64,000 bases of DNA, from NCBI GenBank assembly GCA_021464415.1, contig CM038466.1, positions 31,836,833 to 31,900,832 of the forward strand. The letters are read 5' to 3'. The notes beneath the pieces were generated by a model. It worked only from the letters and a program-made list of their open reading frames with translations, was not told the origin of the DNA and searched no databases. Positions within the stretch are counted from its first letter, which is position 1. Each line of letters opens with the position of its first letter. The position numbers were made by a program, and so were the translations under genes. The DNA comes from Lonicera japonica (Eukaryota; Streptophyta; Magnoliopsida; Dipsacales; Caprifoliaceae). Below are positions 25,346 through 38,000 of the stretch, piece after piece.

Positions 25346-25525
25346 GAAACGACGGCGTGTGCCTCTCTTTTCTAGTTTATTTTTTCGTTATTAGGGAGGT
25401 TTTGATAAACGAAAACCCTTGCCTTACTCTTTTCCCTCCTTCGCACGACGCAGTTTCTCGCCGGAAAACTGCAAGCTTTAAAATCGCTCATTGATTGATG
25501 CTGCCACTTTGTTGAAGCTTTGGAG
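25346..25525 (+). other. URB1: URB1 exon 1, non-coding 5' UTR (predicted)
   Basis: A GC-richer, pyrimidine-rich stretch typical of a plant leader ends at a GGAG|GTATTT donor after 25525. The matching acceptor is TTTCATTGCAG, ending at 27883, one base before the start codon of exon 2. The 5' limit is approximate. The intron (25526-27883) is 2.4 kb and holds a poly-G run (about 25886-25902) and a hAT MITE. Confidence 0.55.
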
Positions 25526-26346
25526 GTATTTCTTTGTGTTCTAATATTTTACTATGCAAATATTTGTGGAACTAAATAAATTGTGAGCTTGTTTGCTGAG
25601 GCTGATTCTTTGTTTTTGTTTAATTTGATGATTAAGAGTAATGCATCATAATTTTCAATTTATGCCTTTCTTATGTTTCTGGGATTTTAAGTAATTAGTA
25701 TAAGTAGGATGTTCCATTGAAGGATGGATGGATATTGTTTGGGGAATTACCTAAATTGTGAGCTTGGTAGAGTTTGCTAAGATGCTGTTTATTCCATTGT
25801 TACCTAATTTGTTGAATGTTATGGAAGGCAGTATTAGAACGAGTACGGGGGGACATTACCTGGCCTGGTACTTGGTTTTTTTTGGGGGGGGGGGGGGGGG
25901 GGTTTAGTCTTTGTTAGAACGCTATTTTGGGTCTATTCGTTTAGGAACATATACTACATTGCATCTCATTTTCAATACGTATATGTAAATATTATAATGG
26001 AAACTTGATATTTCTGAAATACTATTCATATTTGTCTGTATATTTGACTATATGATTATTTTCATATGTAAACGTGCAAGTTAAAATAGGGTGTCGCTTG
26101 ACTTGGTGTTTTTGGTCACTAATGTGTTTGGGGTCGGGCTACCCAATTCACAGTACGTAGGGGTGGCCCACGAATTAGGCAACACTACTTGATTCTATAT
26201 TTTTATTTAATACGAGTAAGAATCATGGAACAAATTTTCAATGTATGCTTTTCTTATATTTTGAAGGTGTTAAGTAATGGTTTTGAAGGTGTAAGTATGA
26301 TATTGCATCAATGGACCGATATTGTTTATTGACATAAACTCACTGC

Positions 26347-27351
26347 CATAGTTGTCAAAAGCTCAAGGTGCACCAAGGCGCCAAGGTCCCTGGAGCCTAG
26401 GCGCAAGGCGCAATGGTGCGAGCCTTTTCAAAGTAAGGCGCACTCCTATACAAAAACTTAAAATATACGATTCTACTCATAATTTGCACCATCTACTCTA
26501 ATGACATACAATTTAGAGTTAAATAAATCATCAAATTAAAATCTAAATAAGAAACAAGTTCTCATGGATCATAGTAATTAACCTAATAACATATAATTCT
26601 GGAAAATATATATATATATATATATTATTTGTAATTTAATAATTCTGAAAAAAATATAATTCTGGAAAATATATGTATATTATTTATAATTTAATAATTC
26701 TGAAAAAAATATAATTCTAGAAAATATATATATATATTATTTATAATTTAATAATTCTGGAAAATATATATACATCTCACTTATAATTTAATTATTATGG
26801 ACAAATTATCTAGGTCACTTATCTATAAAAAAGCTGGACATATCATATCACGTGAGCAACAGAAATAAAGTGAGAGCAGAAATACGTGAGGTGAGGGTGT
26901 AGAAAAGGAGCAAAATAACGTGAGCTGCATAAATTAATTCTTCCGAGAAAAAGAAAAAGAAGAAAGAAAAAAAAAATAGCAGCGACAGGAGAAGAACGAA
27001 GAAGCGTAACAGAAGAAGAACGAAGAAGAAGAAGAAGAAGAAGAAGAAGAAGAAGAAGAAGAAGAAGAAGATCGTCGACTGAACGACGGCGTGAACGACG
27101 GAACGAGCAAGAGAAGTGTGAGTGAGAGTGTGAGACGGCGTGAAACTAAGGTGCGTAGTAGGGATTTAGGGTTTATTACGTTTTGTTTCAGTGGGTTTAA
27201 GTTCCCAATAAACGAATTCAAAAATCCACGCCTTGATGCGCCTGGAGCCTAGGCGCAAAAAGCCCTCGCCTTTTAGAATGGGATGCGCTTAGTAGTAGGC
27301 GACTCCCCACTTCTGCGCCTGGAGCCTAGGCGCGCGCTTTTGACAACTATG
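26347..27351. mobile_element. hAT-type MITE in URB1 intron 1
   Basis: The ends are inverted CATAGTTGTCAAAAGC (26347) and GCTTTTGACAACTATG (ending 27351). CTCACTGC flanks it at 26339-26346 and 27352-27359, a perfect 8-bp target duplication. Subterminal GCGCCTGGAGCCTAGGCGC blocks recur near both ends. Inside are an AT-rich tandem repeat (26593-26800) and a long GAA microsatellite (about 27018-27070). It encodes no transposase and depends on a related hAT element. Confidence 0.88.
26593..26800. repeat. AT-rich tandem repeat inside the MITE
   Basis: Four units start ATAATTCTGGAAAATAT-like at about 26593, 26655, 26710 and 26751. Each carries an (AT)n run and TTTATAATTTAATAATTC. The period is 40-62 bp and varies with the dinucleotide run. 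Confidence 0.75.
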
Positions 27352-27884
27352 CTCACTGCTAATTAATAGTTCTTTGTTGTTCAAAATTTTAATGTCAATT
27401 TTGCAAGGCTGTATCAGCTACCTACTGTACATTGTTGTGCTACTTTTTCTTGCATTGAACCAGTAAACTACCATTTGTTAGTGAATCACATCTTAAATCT
27501 CTGAAATTAAATTTTCCTTTTTGCTATTGATTTTTGATCAAATACATACACAGACTTTGAGAAGTACAACTCAAAAGTAATTTTTTGCTTCTCGTATACA
27601 AGTACGAGCATGATACATGATATAAATAGTGGAAATTAGTGACAATAGAAAGAGATAGCCATAGCTACAGGATAAAAAATAGAAAAGATAAGCTTTTCTA
27701 CAAAAGACAACAACTACAAGATAATTATTCTTAATCATATGTAATCAATCATCCACAATAGGTAGGTAGTTAGATTTGGCATCCAGACTCACACACACAC
27801 ACATACACATATTCATAGACTTTTATGTATTCTGTAGAAGCCAAACAGTTCTATGTGTTTATTAATTTTTTGTTTCATTGCAGG

Positions 27885-29011
27885 ATGGAAATTGACAATG
27901 GATATGAATTTGAGGGAGAAGAGATCCCAATGTTTGTAGTTAAAGTGTCTCATGAAGCTAAATTAAAAGAACTTTTGCGTAATATTACTTCGGTCGAAAT
28001 TAAGTTATGTTCAGATGCATCAAAGGAGTTTATTAAGTTGCTTAAAGGTGATACCGGAGGTGAATTGCTTCACGAATATATACAAACCTCCTCTAAGTGT
28101 ACCGAACTTCTACAAGCTTGGAAGCTTCGACAGGGAAAACCCGGGTTTTCTTATGTATTATCTTTAATTTCCGCTATCTTGAGTCATCCTGATGGAAAAT
28201 ATAAAGCAGAAAACACAGGGGGTACTGCTATGAGCAGGGCCCTCGACAAGTTTGCTCGTTTGATTCTTGAAGAGAAGTTGGGAGATATTTACAAGGAATT
28301 GAATAGTAAAGATGCAAAATGCCAAAATGCTGCCCTCTTTTTGTTGGCTTCGATTGTTAGACGGGGATCAGGCTTGGCTTCTGATGTTGCGAAGAGTTTC
28401 GATTTCAAACTCCCTGTTTTTCCGAAACTTGCGGAGTACAAGAAAAGGAAAATCGAAACGAAAAGTAGGCACTCGACGAGGCGATCTTTCATTGGGTTTG
28501 CTATGTCGTTTTTGGAAGTGGGGAAGCCGGGCTTATTGAGGTGGGTCATACAACAGAAGGAAATGTTTTCCGGCGTTCTTCGTGGGCTTGGGGGTGATGA
28601 TGATGAGGCAATTTGTTATGTTCTTTCGACTTTGCGAGAGAGAGTTCTTACGCTAGAGTCATTGGTACCCCCAGGTCTTAGGAGCGTGCTATTTGGGAGT
28701 GTTACTTTAGAGCAGCTACTAAGCATTTCGGGGAGGGAAAATGGTGGGCTTGCTGCAGAGATAGCACACAAAGTCCTTGCGATGGTATGTACGGACCCTT
28801 CTAATGGGTTGATGCCAGATTTGAAGCGACAACCTAATCCTTTAAGGGGGAATACAAAGCGACTCTTGGATCTCATGAAGAAGCTAAAAGCAACAGATAT
28901 TGAGTACCACAGAGACTTGCTTTTGGCCATTGTTAATGGAAGGCCTTCATTTGGTTCGGCGTACTTGGATGAGTTCCCTTACAACCTTGATGATCATACA
29001 TCACCAACTTG
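27885..29011 (+). CDS. URB1: URB1 exon 2 (first coding exon)
   Basis: The ATG at 27885 follows the acceptor CAG|G. The exon codes for 375 residues of the Npa1 N-terminal domain and ends in phase 2 within the Trp codon of SPTW (TG|G). The donor, CTTG|GTTAGA, is weaker than the others. Confidence 0.88.
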
Positions 29012-32000
29012 GTTAGATATATCTTTAGTTCTGTGGTTGCGATCCTTTCATTGCGGTTTTTTTTTTTTTGACTTTGCCCCCTGTTCTTAATGCAAAATTA
29101 GACTGACCCCTGCTTTCATAAGCATTAAACATTGGCCAATCTCAAAGAATTACATAAAACCAAGGGGATTACTTAAGAAAATTTAAACACCACCCCCCAT
29201 TTCTACACAATTCTTTGAGACTCCCCTGCGTGTGGAGGGCAAAGTCTAATGATCATGAAAACCGGGTGGGGTGGCAAATCTAATTTCTCATTAAGAATAG
29301 GGGGTTAAGTAGAAACATCCCTTTTTTTTGGTGCTGTGACTAAAGTACTTGCAGGTCTGCTGCTGTTTCTCTGGTTGCAAACTTGGTTTCCTCTGTCGCA
29401 GCAGGCGTTTCTTTTGGATTCCTTGATTGCCAGCTTCAGGATCAACTCTCCTTTAATGGCTCAGATGTTCAGAGTATTATAAAATGCATATGTCCTCGTC
29501 CTTTCACTCGATTGGTCATCAACAAAGGGTTACTTCACTCTGATTCTATTGTGAAACATGGTACTTTACGACTTGTTTTGGTGACACTCAAGTTGTTGGA
29601 TTCTTTCATCCATGCTCTAAGCAATGGTTCTCATTCAAGTCTGAAGCAAGACATTCTGAATGAAGTCCGGGTTCTCTTACCGGATCCCCAAGTTCTATTG
29701 TCATTACTTTCTTCTCTGAATAGCCGATACAAAAGTCCAGATTCATGTTTGAAGAGACCTGCAGACTCTGAAGTTGTTCTTGAGAATAACACAAATGCTA
29801 ATAAGAAGTTGAAAACTTCAAGTGTAAATGAAGAAACCGATATTCTTGTTGCTGGGATTAGTTATTCCCCTGACATTGATTTACCTGGAGATAACGAGGG
29901 GGCTTTGGGTACAGAAAATGCAGATGGTTTAGATGATGGAGATGATCATATTGCAGAAATTTGGGGTCTTCACCGATTTGGCAACCCCCATGGGGCACTC
30001 GAGGATGAAGAAACATACTTTTACTCTAAGTTGCTTGACACGCTCAAAATATATCATGTAAGTTCCATTTTTCTTAGTATTGTTGGTCTGATATATAACA
30101 TAACTTATGCAGTGTACAGAAAATCTTTCTTGGGGATGCTGTTGGATTAAGTTAAATTGTTTGACCTTATATGATGTGTTTTCTACGTATGGGCTTATGA
30201 GTGTGTGACCTTTAAATGCTATTGAAAGCTTATCCTGAAATTCAATTTACTTATGAGATAATGCTTTGAGTTAAGCAATATTTTGTTGTATAATCTGCAT
30301 TAAACACTCAAATTTCACGTTGAGTAATCCTCATGCCATCAAATTTGACTTAGTCTACTTTGAAGATTGTATTTTTGCTCATAGATCGTGTAAGAATATC
30401 TTTCTTGTATGTATCATTGAACATTATAGAGCATTAAAGACCACCAGATGACACCATTGCTAGACTTTTTTGGTTTGTTTCTCCACTAGAAACTATTGTG
30501 CAATTGTTTCCTTGCCAGTTACGTATAGAATAACTAGCTTTATATACTCTTAACCTTTATGCAAGTTTGAGCATCAGTTCTTAGCTTTATGTTGTGGTTC
30601 AGTTCAATTTTTAACTGTACATTCTTGTGGACTTTACCTACTCTGCGCTACATCTTAATTTGCTCCTTTTATGTCTTATGTGGTCCTAGCAATTTTTCAC
30701 TAAAATCCTGTTAAATCAAAGACAAGTATTATTGTTTTGCTTAATTACTTCGATGATTTTTTGATTCAACATGCTTCTGTGTTTTACCTACTCAGATTTG
30801 CCTTTTCTCTATTTCCCTATGGAATTATTATTATTCTTTTTCCTTCCGTCCATAATTAAGAGTCTTGAGCCCGTGTTTGACTTTCACATTTTTTAAGAAT
30901 GCACTAATTTCATCCCAATCAATTGTTTAGAACAAAAACTGTTTCCTATTGTGAGTTTTGGTACATTAATTATGTTCTAGAAAGGAAAGTGGACTTTTAA
31001 TTTGGGACATCCCAAGATGCAATAGTCAATAGTGGACTCTTAATATAGGACAGGGGAAGTATTATTTTTGGGTGTAGAATTCGTAAGTTTTACTTCAAGC
31101 CAGCATCATGTCTAATATCTTCATTTGCAACAAATCGTATCTTTATGGATTTCTCACCATAGTTAATGTTAACTTCTTGCAGCGGACTATGCCAACTGTG
31201 TTGGAGGGATCTTTCGATTTCTTTAAAGTTCTCCCCAGCAATGCTTTAGCATTACCAACAATTCTTCAGCAATCTTTATTATCTCTGCTGATAGAACATA
31301 TTGGATGGTCCTCAACACGCAAGATTCCTGCCAGAACCCAGCCACTAATGTATAGACATCTATATGCATTTATTAACTTGCTCATTTGTTCGCCAATCAG
31401 AGAGATAAAAGATCAAGCATATGTTCTTACTCAAGCAGCAATGTTGAGTACCGGTGCATTTGACAATAATCAAAGGGAAATTAGTGCATGGTTCTTATTT
31501 CTACCCGGTTATAACAGCGACAATGTTTCTATTGATTTGTTCCAGAAGTTTTCGTCAGTAGTTTCCTTTCTATGTGATGCCGTTTCCACCATCGGAAATA
31601 ATTTATTCAAACATTGGGATCTTTTAAAGTGTCATATCTACCATTTGAAAGGCAGTAAAGGTAATTACACAGTTCTTGCTGTTGATGCAGCTTACTATTT
31701 GGATTTTAAGGGTCTTTTTGACTTTGTTTCCCTATCCTTAATGCAAAATGAGATCTTTTTTTATTTATTTATATTTTATAAATCCTCCAACTCGGAAACC
31801 GGATAAATAGTGCTCCCATAAAAAAAATAAAAAAATAAAGAGGGCTAAAAAGGTGCACCCCATGGGCTTCAAGAAGACAACGAAAATAAAGCAAACTAAA
31901 CTGAACAATGAACTAAGCCTATATAACGAAGTTCATTAACCACGGAAAGCCAAAAGGGCCAACTACAAGACCCGAGATTAATTACATCCAAAATGCATAT

Positions 32001-35000
32001 CAACCCATGGAGTTTCAATAGGATCCTCTAGGAAAATTGAGTACTCAAGAGTTGGTCCAATCATGATCCTAGCTTCAATATTTGAAATGTGCCTGGCCTT
32101 CCAAAGAGTGAGCACTTGGTTGTAGTCCTTGAAGCACACAGTGACCTTTTTTGCGCCATTCTGTATCTCGATGCTCGGAACCTGGCTTATTTCTTCTCTT
32201 CCTCTTCACTTTTGTATTAGATCTGGACTCACTAGTTGGGCTAGGAGAGGATATTTTAGACACAAGGGGGAAGGAAGGAGAAGATTGTGCCAAAAGAGCA
32301 TCGATGTAGGTCATGGTCCTAACCCCTTGTTTTCATAATAATTAGACTTTGCCCCTTGCATCAGGAAATCTCAAAGAATTATGTACAAATAGGGGAAATA
32401 TTTAATTCTTAAAATGTAAGCCTTGGTCCTAACCCCCTGTTTATATGAAATTCTTTGATATGCCCTGGATGCAGGGGGCAAGGTCTAATGATTATGAAAC
32501 AGGGGGTAAGTCTAGTTTTGCATATATAATGTATTTTTTTTTGTGTTGTTGGGGGGAAGTCAATAAAACTCGGCTTTTAATTATACAAATTGAACTGTAG
32601 CTTGTTAGTTGGACTGCTATTGGAGAGACGTTCTCACATCTTAACACTAGTTCAATACAGAAATGAGAGAGAAAAATCTTTCCATATAAGGAATCTTTAT
32701 CACAGGCACAATAGGACAAAAATTCGCCCCACATTATAAATATTATCACAGTTATTGCTTTCATCATAAAAGATGTTCCACATCAAGGTCACAGTTGATA
32801 TTGTCACTATTTATCAATGCTGATATCGTCAACATGGATAGGCTTGTTACGCAGCAACTTGTTCCAATTACCACAGCAAAAGGAATATAAAAACCTTATT
32901 AGCTTTCAAGCACGACTTTTGACTTGAGGCCTTTCGTTAGTTAGTCTGGACTCTGGGTAGAGCCTTAGCCGGAGTTGTGGGGCTACATTTTTAATGGTTT
33001 AAAGCTAGTTCCTTTTCATTTCCCCCCCACAACCACAACCCACCTCTCCTCTTAACATTTCAATAAGGAAGGTCTATGTGGCAACTCAAGTGAAAGAAGG
33101 GAAGGAGAATCGAACCTGAATTTGGATGTAATTACCATCATATTCTTTTAATATAAGAAGCTTTACTATCTGAATGCAGAGAACTAGAGGACCAGGGATA
33201 GCCTGATAGAAAAGAAAGAAGAATCTGAAAAATTATGGCAAAATTAGTACTCCTCTTGTTGACTTCTGCTTTAGCTGTTCTATATAGTGAATGTCATATC
33301 AATTTTTTTTCCCATTTTATTATATACTTTTATTGATTATCACGTTTATCGCAGACATATCTCCTAGTTTCAGCCCACTTGTGATTTGTGTCCTGGAAAA
33401 GTGCCTAAGGATACTTAATTCTGAATCTGGGATCTTATCTTTACCTGAGAAATCAATGATATCATTATATGTGAGCAACACATTAAGTTATCTCTTGCAA
33501 AATCAGGTAAGCATCTGCTGGTTTATTCTTGATTCTATGTTCTTGAATGCATTAATATACGCCTTTTGTGCAGTATAAATTTAACTCTATGTTATTAGGT
33601 AGAAGCTGGATTGCTATCTTCACGGTTAGTCTAACATTATCTGAGAGGCTCGAGGACCAACTCTCTGTTATTCTTGATTCTATGTTCTCATTTGCATATA
33701 AATGTTAATATACTCCTTTTGTGCACATTGTATAAATTTAACTTCTATTTTATTAGGTAGAAGCTGGATTGCTATCTTCACTGGTTAGTCTAATATTATC
33801 TAATAGGCTCGAGGACCAAGTCTCTGTAGTTGATGTATCTGACGATTTCTGTGAGTGGAGGCCATTGAAGAACTTATTGCTTTTTGTGAAGAGCATCTCA
33901 GATGAGAAAACTTGTAGCATTTCTTCTCATGATAGAGAAGTGGAATCTATTTCCAACGGTTCTTTCGGCAATAGCCTTGATGCAGTTAAAAAAGTTGTAA
34001 CGAGTGGGTTTGAAGATGATGGGTTAGCTGGAATAACTACAGCATTTTCATTTTCGATGGTATGCACACCCCCTATTGAGATATTAAGGAATTTCCCTTC
34101 AGTTATATCTATTTCCCACAAGTTACAAGGCGATCCTCTCCCATTCTTATTGTCAATGTTTTTCTTGGACCGACATCTTCTTATTGATGTCTCCAAGTTA
34201 TGGCCTGATATGTTCTTCACTGGTCTTGAAAGGGCTTTAATGATAGTCGATAAAAAAGAAATGAAGGAAGAAGCAATAGGCAACGTAGAAATTGATTCAA
34301 CAGAATCTGTTTCTATTGCATTTTGTTCCTTTCTGAAGCGGGCACCATTTTATGTGGTATTTCCTGCAATTGTGAGTACTGATTCTTCATATTTGTTGGG
34401 GTGCTGCAAACTACAAGACTTTCTTCTAGCTAAACTCTATGAAGGGACACCAGATGACTTAATTTCCTCTTTACGCTTGGTGCTCTTCTGGTTTCACAAG
34501 ACACAATTATCCTACGCACTTAAACCACTTGATGCACTTGAGCAGCTATCTGATATGTGCTTTATTCTCCTAGAGAAAATGCTAGCGAAGATTTTTGTTG
34601 AAAAAATTGATTGCGGTTGTTCTCAAGAATTGGCTGAAATTATTTTAGGTCATCCTTCAGTGGCATCATCATTGAAATGCCCATTGTCTGGTAGTGAGAA
34701 ATTTACAGAGGTAATTTTTGGGGAAAGTGCGGAGAATTTTATTTTTGTAGCCAAACAGGGACTTCACAAAATTGATAATAATGTCTTAAATATTGTAGCA
34801 GCTATTTTGGATCACATTTTTGCTTTTAGCAATAGCCAAAGATCTGTATGTGAAGTTGACTATCCAAATAAGGCTTTTAAATCGCTCGTTCAGAAGCTGT
34901 TTCAAATTCTCCGTGACAGGATGGATTCATGCTTAAAGACTGAAAAAAATTTGCTGCCACTTATCCCAACATTAGTCACCTTACACAATTTGATCAACTT

Positions 35001-38000
35001 CTTATCACCATTTGATCTGCTTGAATTAGTGGATTGGATCTTTTCTAGAATTGACCTCGATGAGTCCACTGTTTTGGCATCTTCAAAGAAATCTGCTCTC
35101 TCCGTTGGATTATCTATTGCTGGCCGGGCTTTCGATTTACTATCAGCTTATCTGCAGCAGCCATATGCAAAAGAGAAATCGTTCAATACTTGGGAAATAG
35201 AAGAGAAAACTTTCGATGTTGCCCTTTTTGAGAGAATTTATTCTCGTCTAGTTGAGATCGTCTCAAGTTTTGAACTAGATGTTGCGGATCTATGTTTATT
35301 GAAAGCTATTAATGTTTCAAATCCGCACAAAGTCCTGCGAAAACGTTGCCTTCAATTTTGTGTGCTGCTTTCGAGGTTGATAGCGAGTACTCCAATGAAA
35401 GTGGTTTCTCATTGCATCCAAAGGCCAAGCTTGACAAAAGCCCAATTATTGTTTCTTCTAACAGAAGTGAGCCCTCAGCATCTGTCCCTATTTGGGTACT
35501 TTTTATCGGAGTTGATGAATAAATCATTGCTTCCAAGGGGAAACACGAATATTTCAGATGACCAATTTATGATCCTTCTGCCTAATGCTTTGTCATATTT
35601 AAATTCGACACGCATAAAATATGGGAAGCGGTTCTATTACAGGCATCTGACAGACATATCCTCTTTCTATTCTCGGATCCTCTTGTCTGGTTTCCGTAAC
35701 TGGAAGTCTTATGTTTCGAGTGACATATTTCAAGAAGAATCTGCTGTAGTACTGCCTTCATCTTTGGACGAGCTTATCGATTTTGTCAACAACAGTCTTC
35801 TTGGAAAATCAGTTCTAATGTTGAGGTACTATTTTGCTTCGAGCGGGCTTCCAATGAAACTGAAGAAACGGTTGAAGCTTTTTGATTGTATTTGTCCGTT
35901 TTCAGGTCCGGATGATGACCTGCTTGACTGTGAATTTAGTGAAATTGATGCTTATTCTAGTAATCAGTGTTTGAACCTTATAACTAAAGCTGCTGCAAAG
36001 ATACGTGTTTGTAGGATGCTTTTATTTCCTAATGAGGAAATAAAAGTAGATGGAGATAAAAAGGAGAGTTCTTCAGAAGTGGGATCTAACAAAGAGTCTC
36101 CTGCAGGAATCCGGTTTCTAAACATATTGGTACAAACTTGGCATTTAATTGTCAAAAAGTTCCCTTCAAATTCAGATGGCTTTAGTGAAGGAGAATGCAC
36201 AAAATATTCCTTGTTCCGACCTTTTGAAGTCTTCATTTTGAGAAGCATTTTGGACTTAACAGCGGAGATGCGTAATTGTCCTTTGAAAACAAACTCTCTT
36301 CCCTACATAGAACAACTTGTGAGATCCTCTCTTCTTCATAGGTTTGAGGATGAATTAACGGTCAGGCTGCTCCGAAGTGTGCTTTTCACATCTGAGGGGA
36401 AGTTCTCTCCCAATTTAGTCCTTCAGTTACTGCTTGCTCATTCTCAGTTTGTACCTATTATTCAGTCTGGTCGAATTTCTTCTGGTTCTTCTCAGTTTGG
36501 TATGATTTTTAGGCCTATGTCCAGCATTTTGAGATCACTTGTTCTTTATTCATCCAATCAAAATGACCCTAATAAAGAAAAGAATTTACAGTTGGGTGTT
36601 GTTAAGTTGCTTAGGGTACTCTTTCATTTCAAGGCTCAACAGGGTGGTTCCGATTTTGAAAAGGATGATATGGGCATAAATTCTAGAGAATTGCTTCTCT
36701 TGCTTTTGTCTTCTTATGGTGCTACTCTCAGTGAAATTGATTTAGAGATGTATAATCTCATGCATGAAATTGAGTCTAACGAGAAATTGGAATCTGGGAA
36801 AATTGCTGAATTGGATTATCTGTGGGGAAATGCTGCTATAAATATTAGAAGAGAACGAGAACTTGAGAAGGATATGGATTCTGAAGGAGTTGAAGAACGT
36901 CGAAGAAGTCAATTCAGAGAGAACTTCCCCATTGACCCAAGATTGTGTGCAAATACAGTTCTTTACTTCCCTTATGACAGAACCATTAATGGTGGAACTT
37001 CATCCTTGAGTAAGCTTGATCAGAGTAATGCTGTGCATATCCCTGAGGTATTTTATATTCTATACCTTGATTCTTTCAACTAAATTTTGGACTGAGTTGT
37101 GCATATATCTGTTTTTCTCCTCACTTAAGGGCTCGTTTGGTTCGAGTGCTAGGAAAGGATTGGCTTTTTAGATTTCAGGAAAGCTACATTCCTGGCATTC
37201 GAATTTCCTGGCCAGTGTTCGGTTAAAGCCGGTACTCTCTTTTCGTCACATTGGGAATAACTTGTTAATATATTATTGAATTTGAAAACAACTTAATTAA
37301 TTTTAGTTATCATATAATAATATATTGTTTAAATGGCTTTACTATAAAGCAAAAGAAAAATATTTGGTTATTTGTTATATGCAAGTGATAATTATATTAA
37401 ATATATATATCTATATATATATATATGTACGAAAGAATTCCCAAGAATCCTCAATTAAGGGGATTTTTGTTTTCTAGGTGTTAACCATGATATTCATTAC
37501 GATTCCTTCTCCTAATAGCTTAAGCTTTTGAGAGAGATGGTTCCTTACATGGTATCACAGGTTGGTTTTCTGGGAGGTCCAAGGTTCAAGCCTTGGCACC
37601 TCCATTCCCCATTTGTTAATCCAAAATTCGAAATTTGTTTGCTCTCCACGTGCGAGAATGGGGTCGCACGTGAGGGAGGGTATTAACCATGATATTCATT
37701 ACGATTCCTTCTCCTAATAGCTTAAGCTTTTGGGAGAGATGGTTCCTTACACTAGGAATCCTCGATTCCTTTTCAAAACTCTAACCAAAACGTTATTATT
37801 TTGAATGACAGGAATTAAGATTCAAAGAACGAACCAAGCGGAACCTGATTCTCTTAACTCGCTTTTGGACTGATTTGTGCACATCTCCTTTTTTTTTTTT
37901 TTCACTTAGTGGGGTGATTAATGATTATTCATTATTTTATTGATGGTAATTTGTTCAGGCACATTCTACAACTATAGAGAAGAGGCAAATATATGATCCT

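Noticed and set aside
26934..27221. 95-codon - strand Ser-rich frame
   Set aside because: It is the translation of a GAA microsatellite inside a MITE; not a gene.
28289..28930. Frames of 75-104 codons overlapping URB1 exon 2 in other frames
   Set aside because: Shadows of the real URB1 coding frame.
32075..32314. 79-codon - strand frame in URB1 intron 4
   Set aside because: Lies in an insertion that splits a MITE; Ser/Lys-rich and unrecognised, probably a transposon scrap rather than a host gene.
33927..36248. Several 75-118-codon frames antisense to URB1 exon 6
   Set aside because: They mirror a conserved coding exon; no start context or family features of their own.
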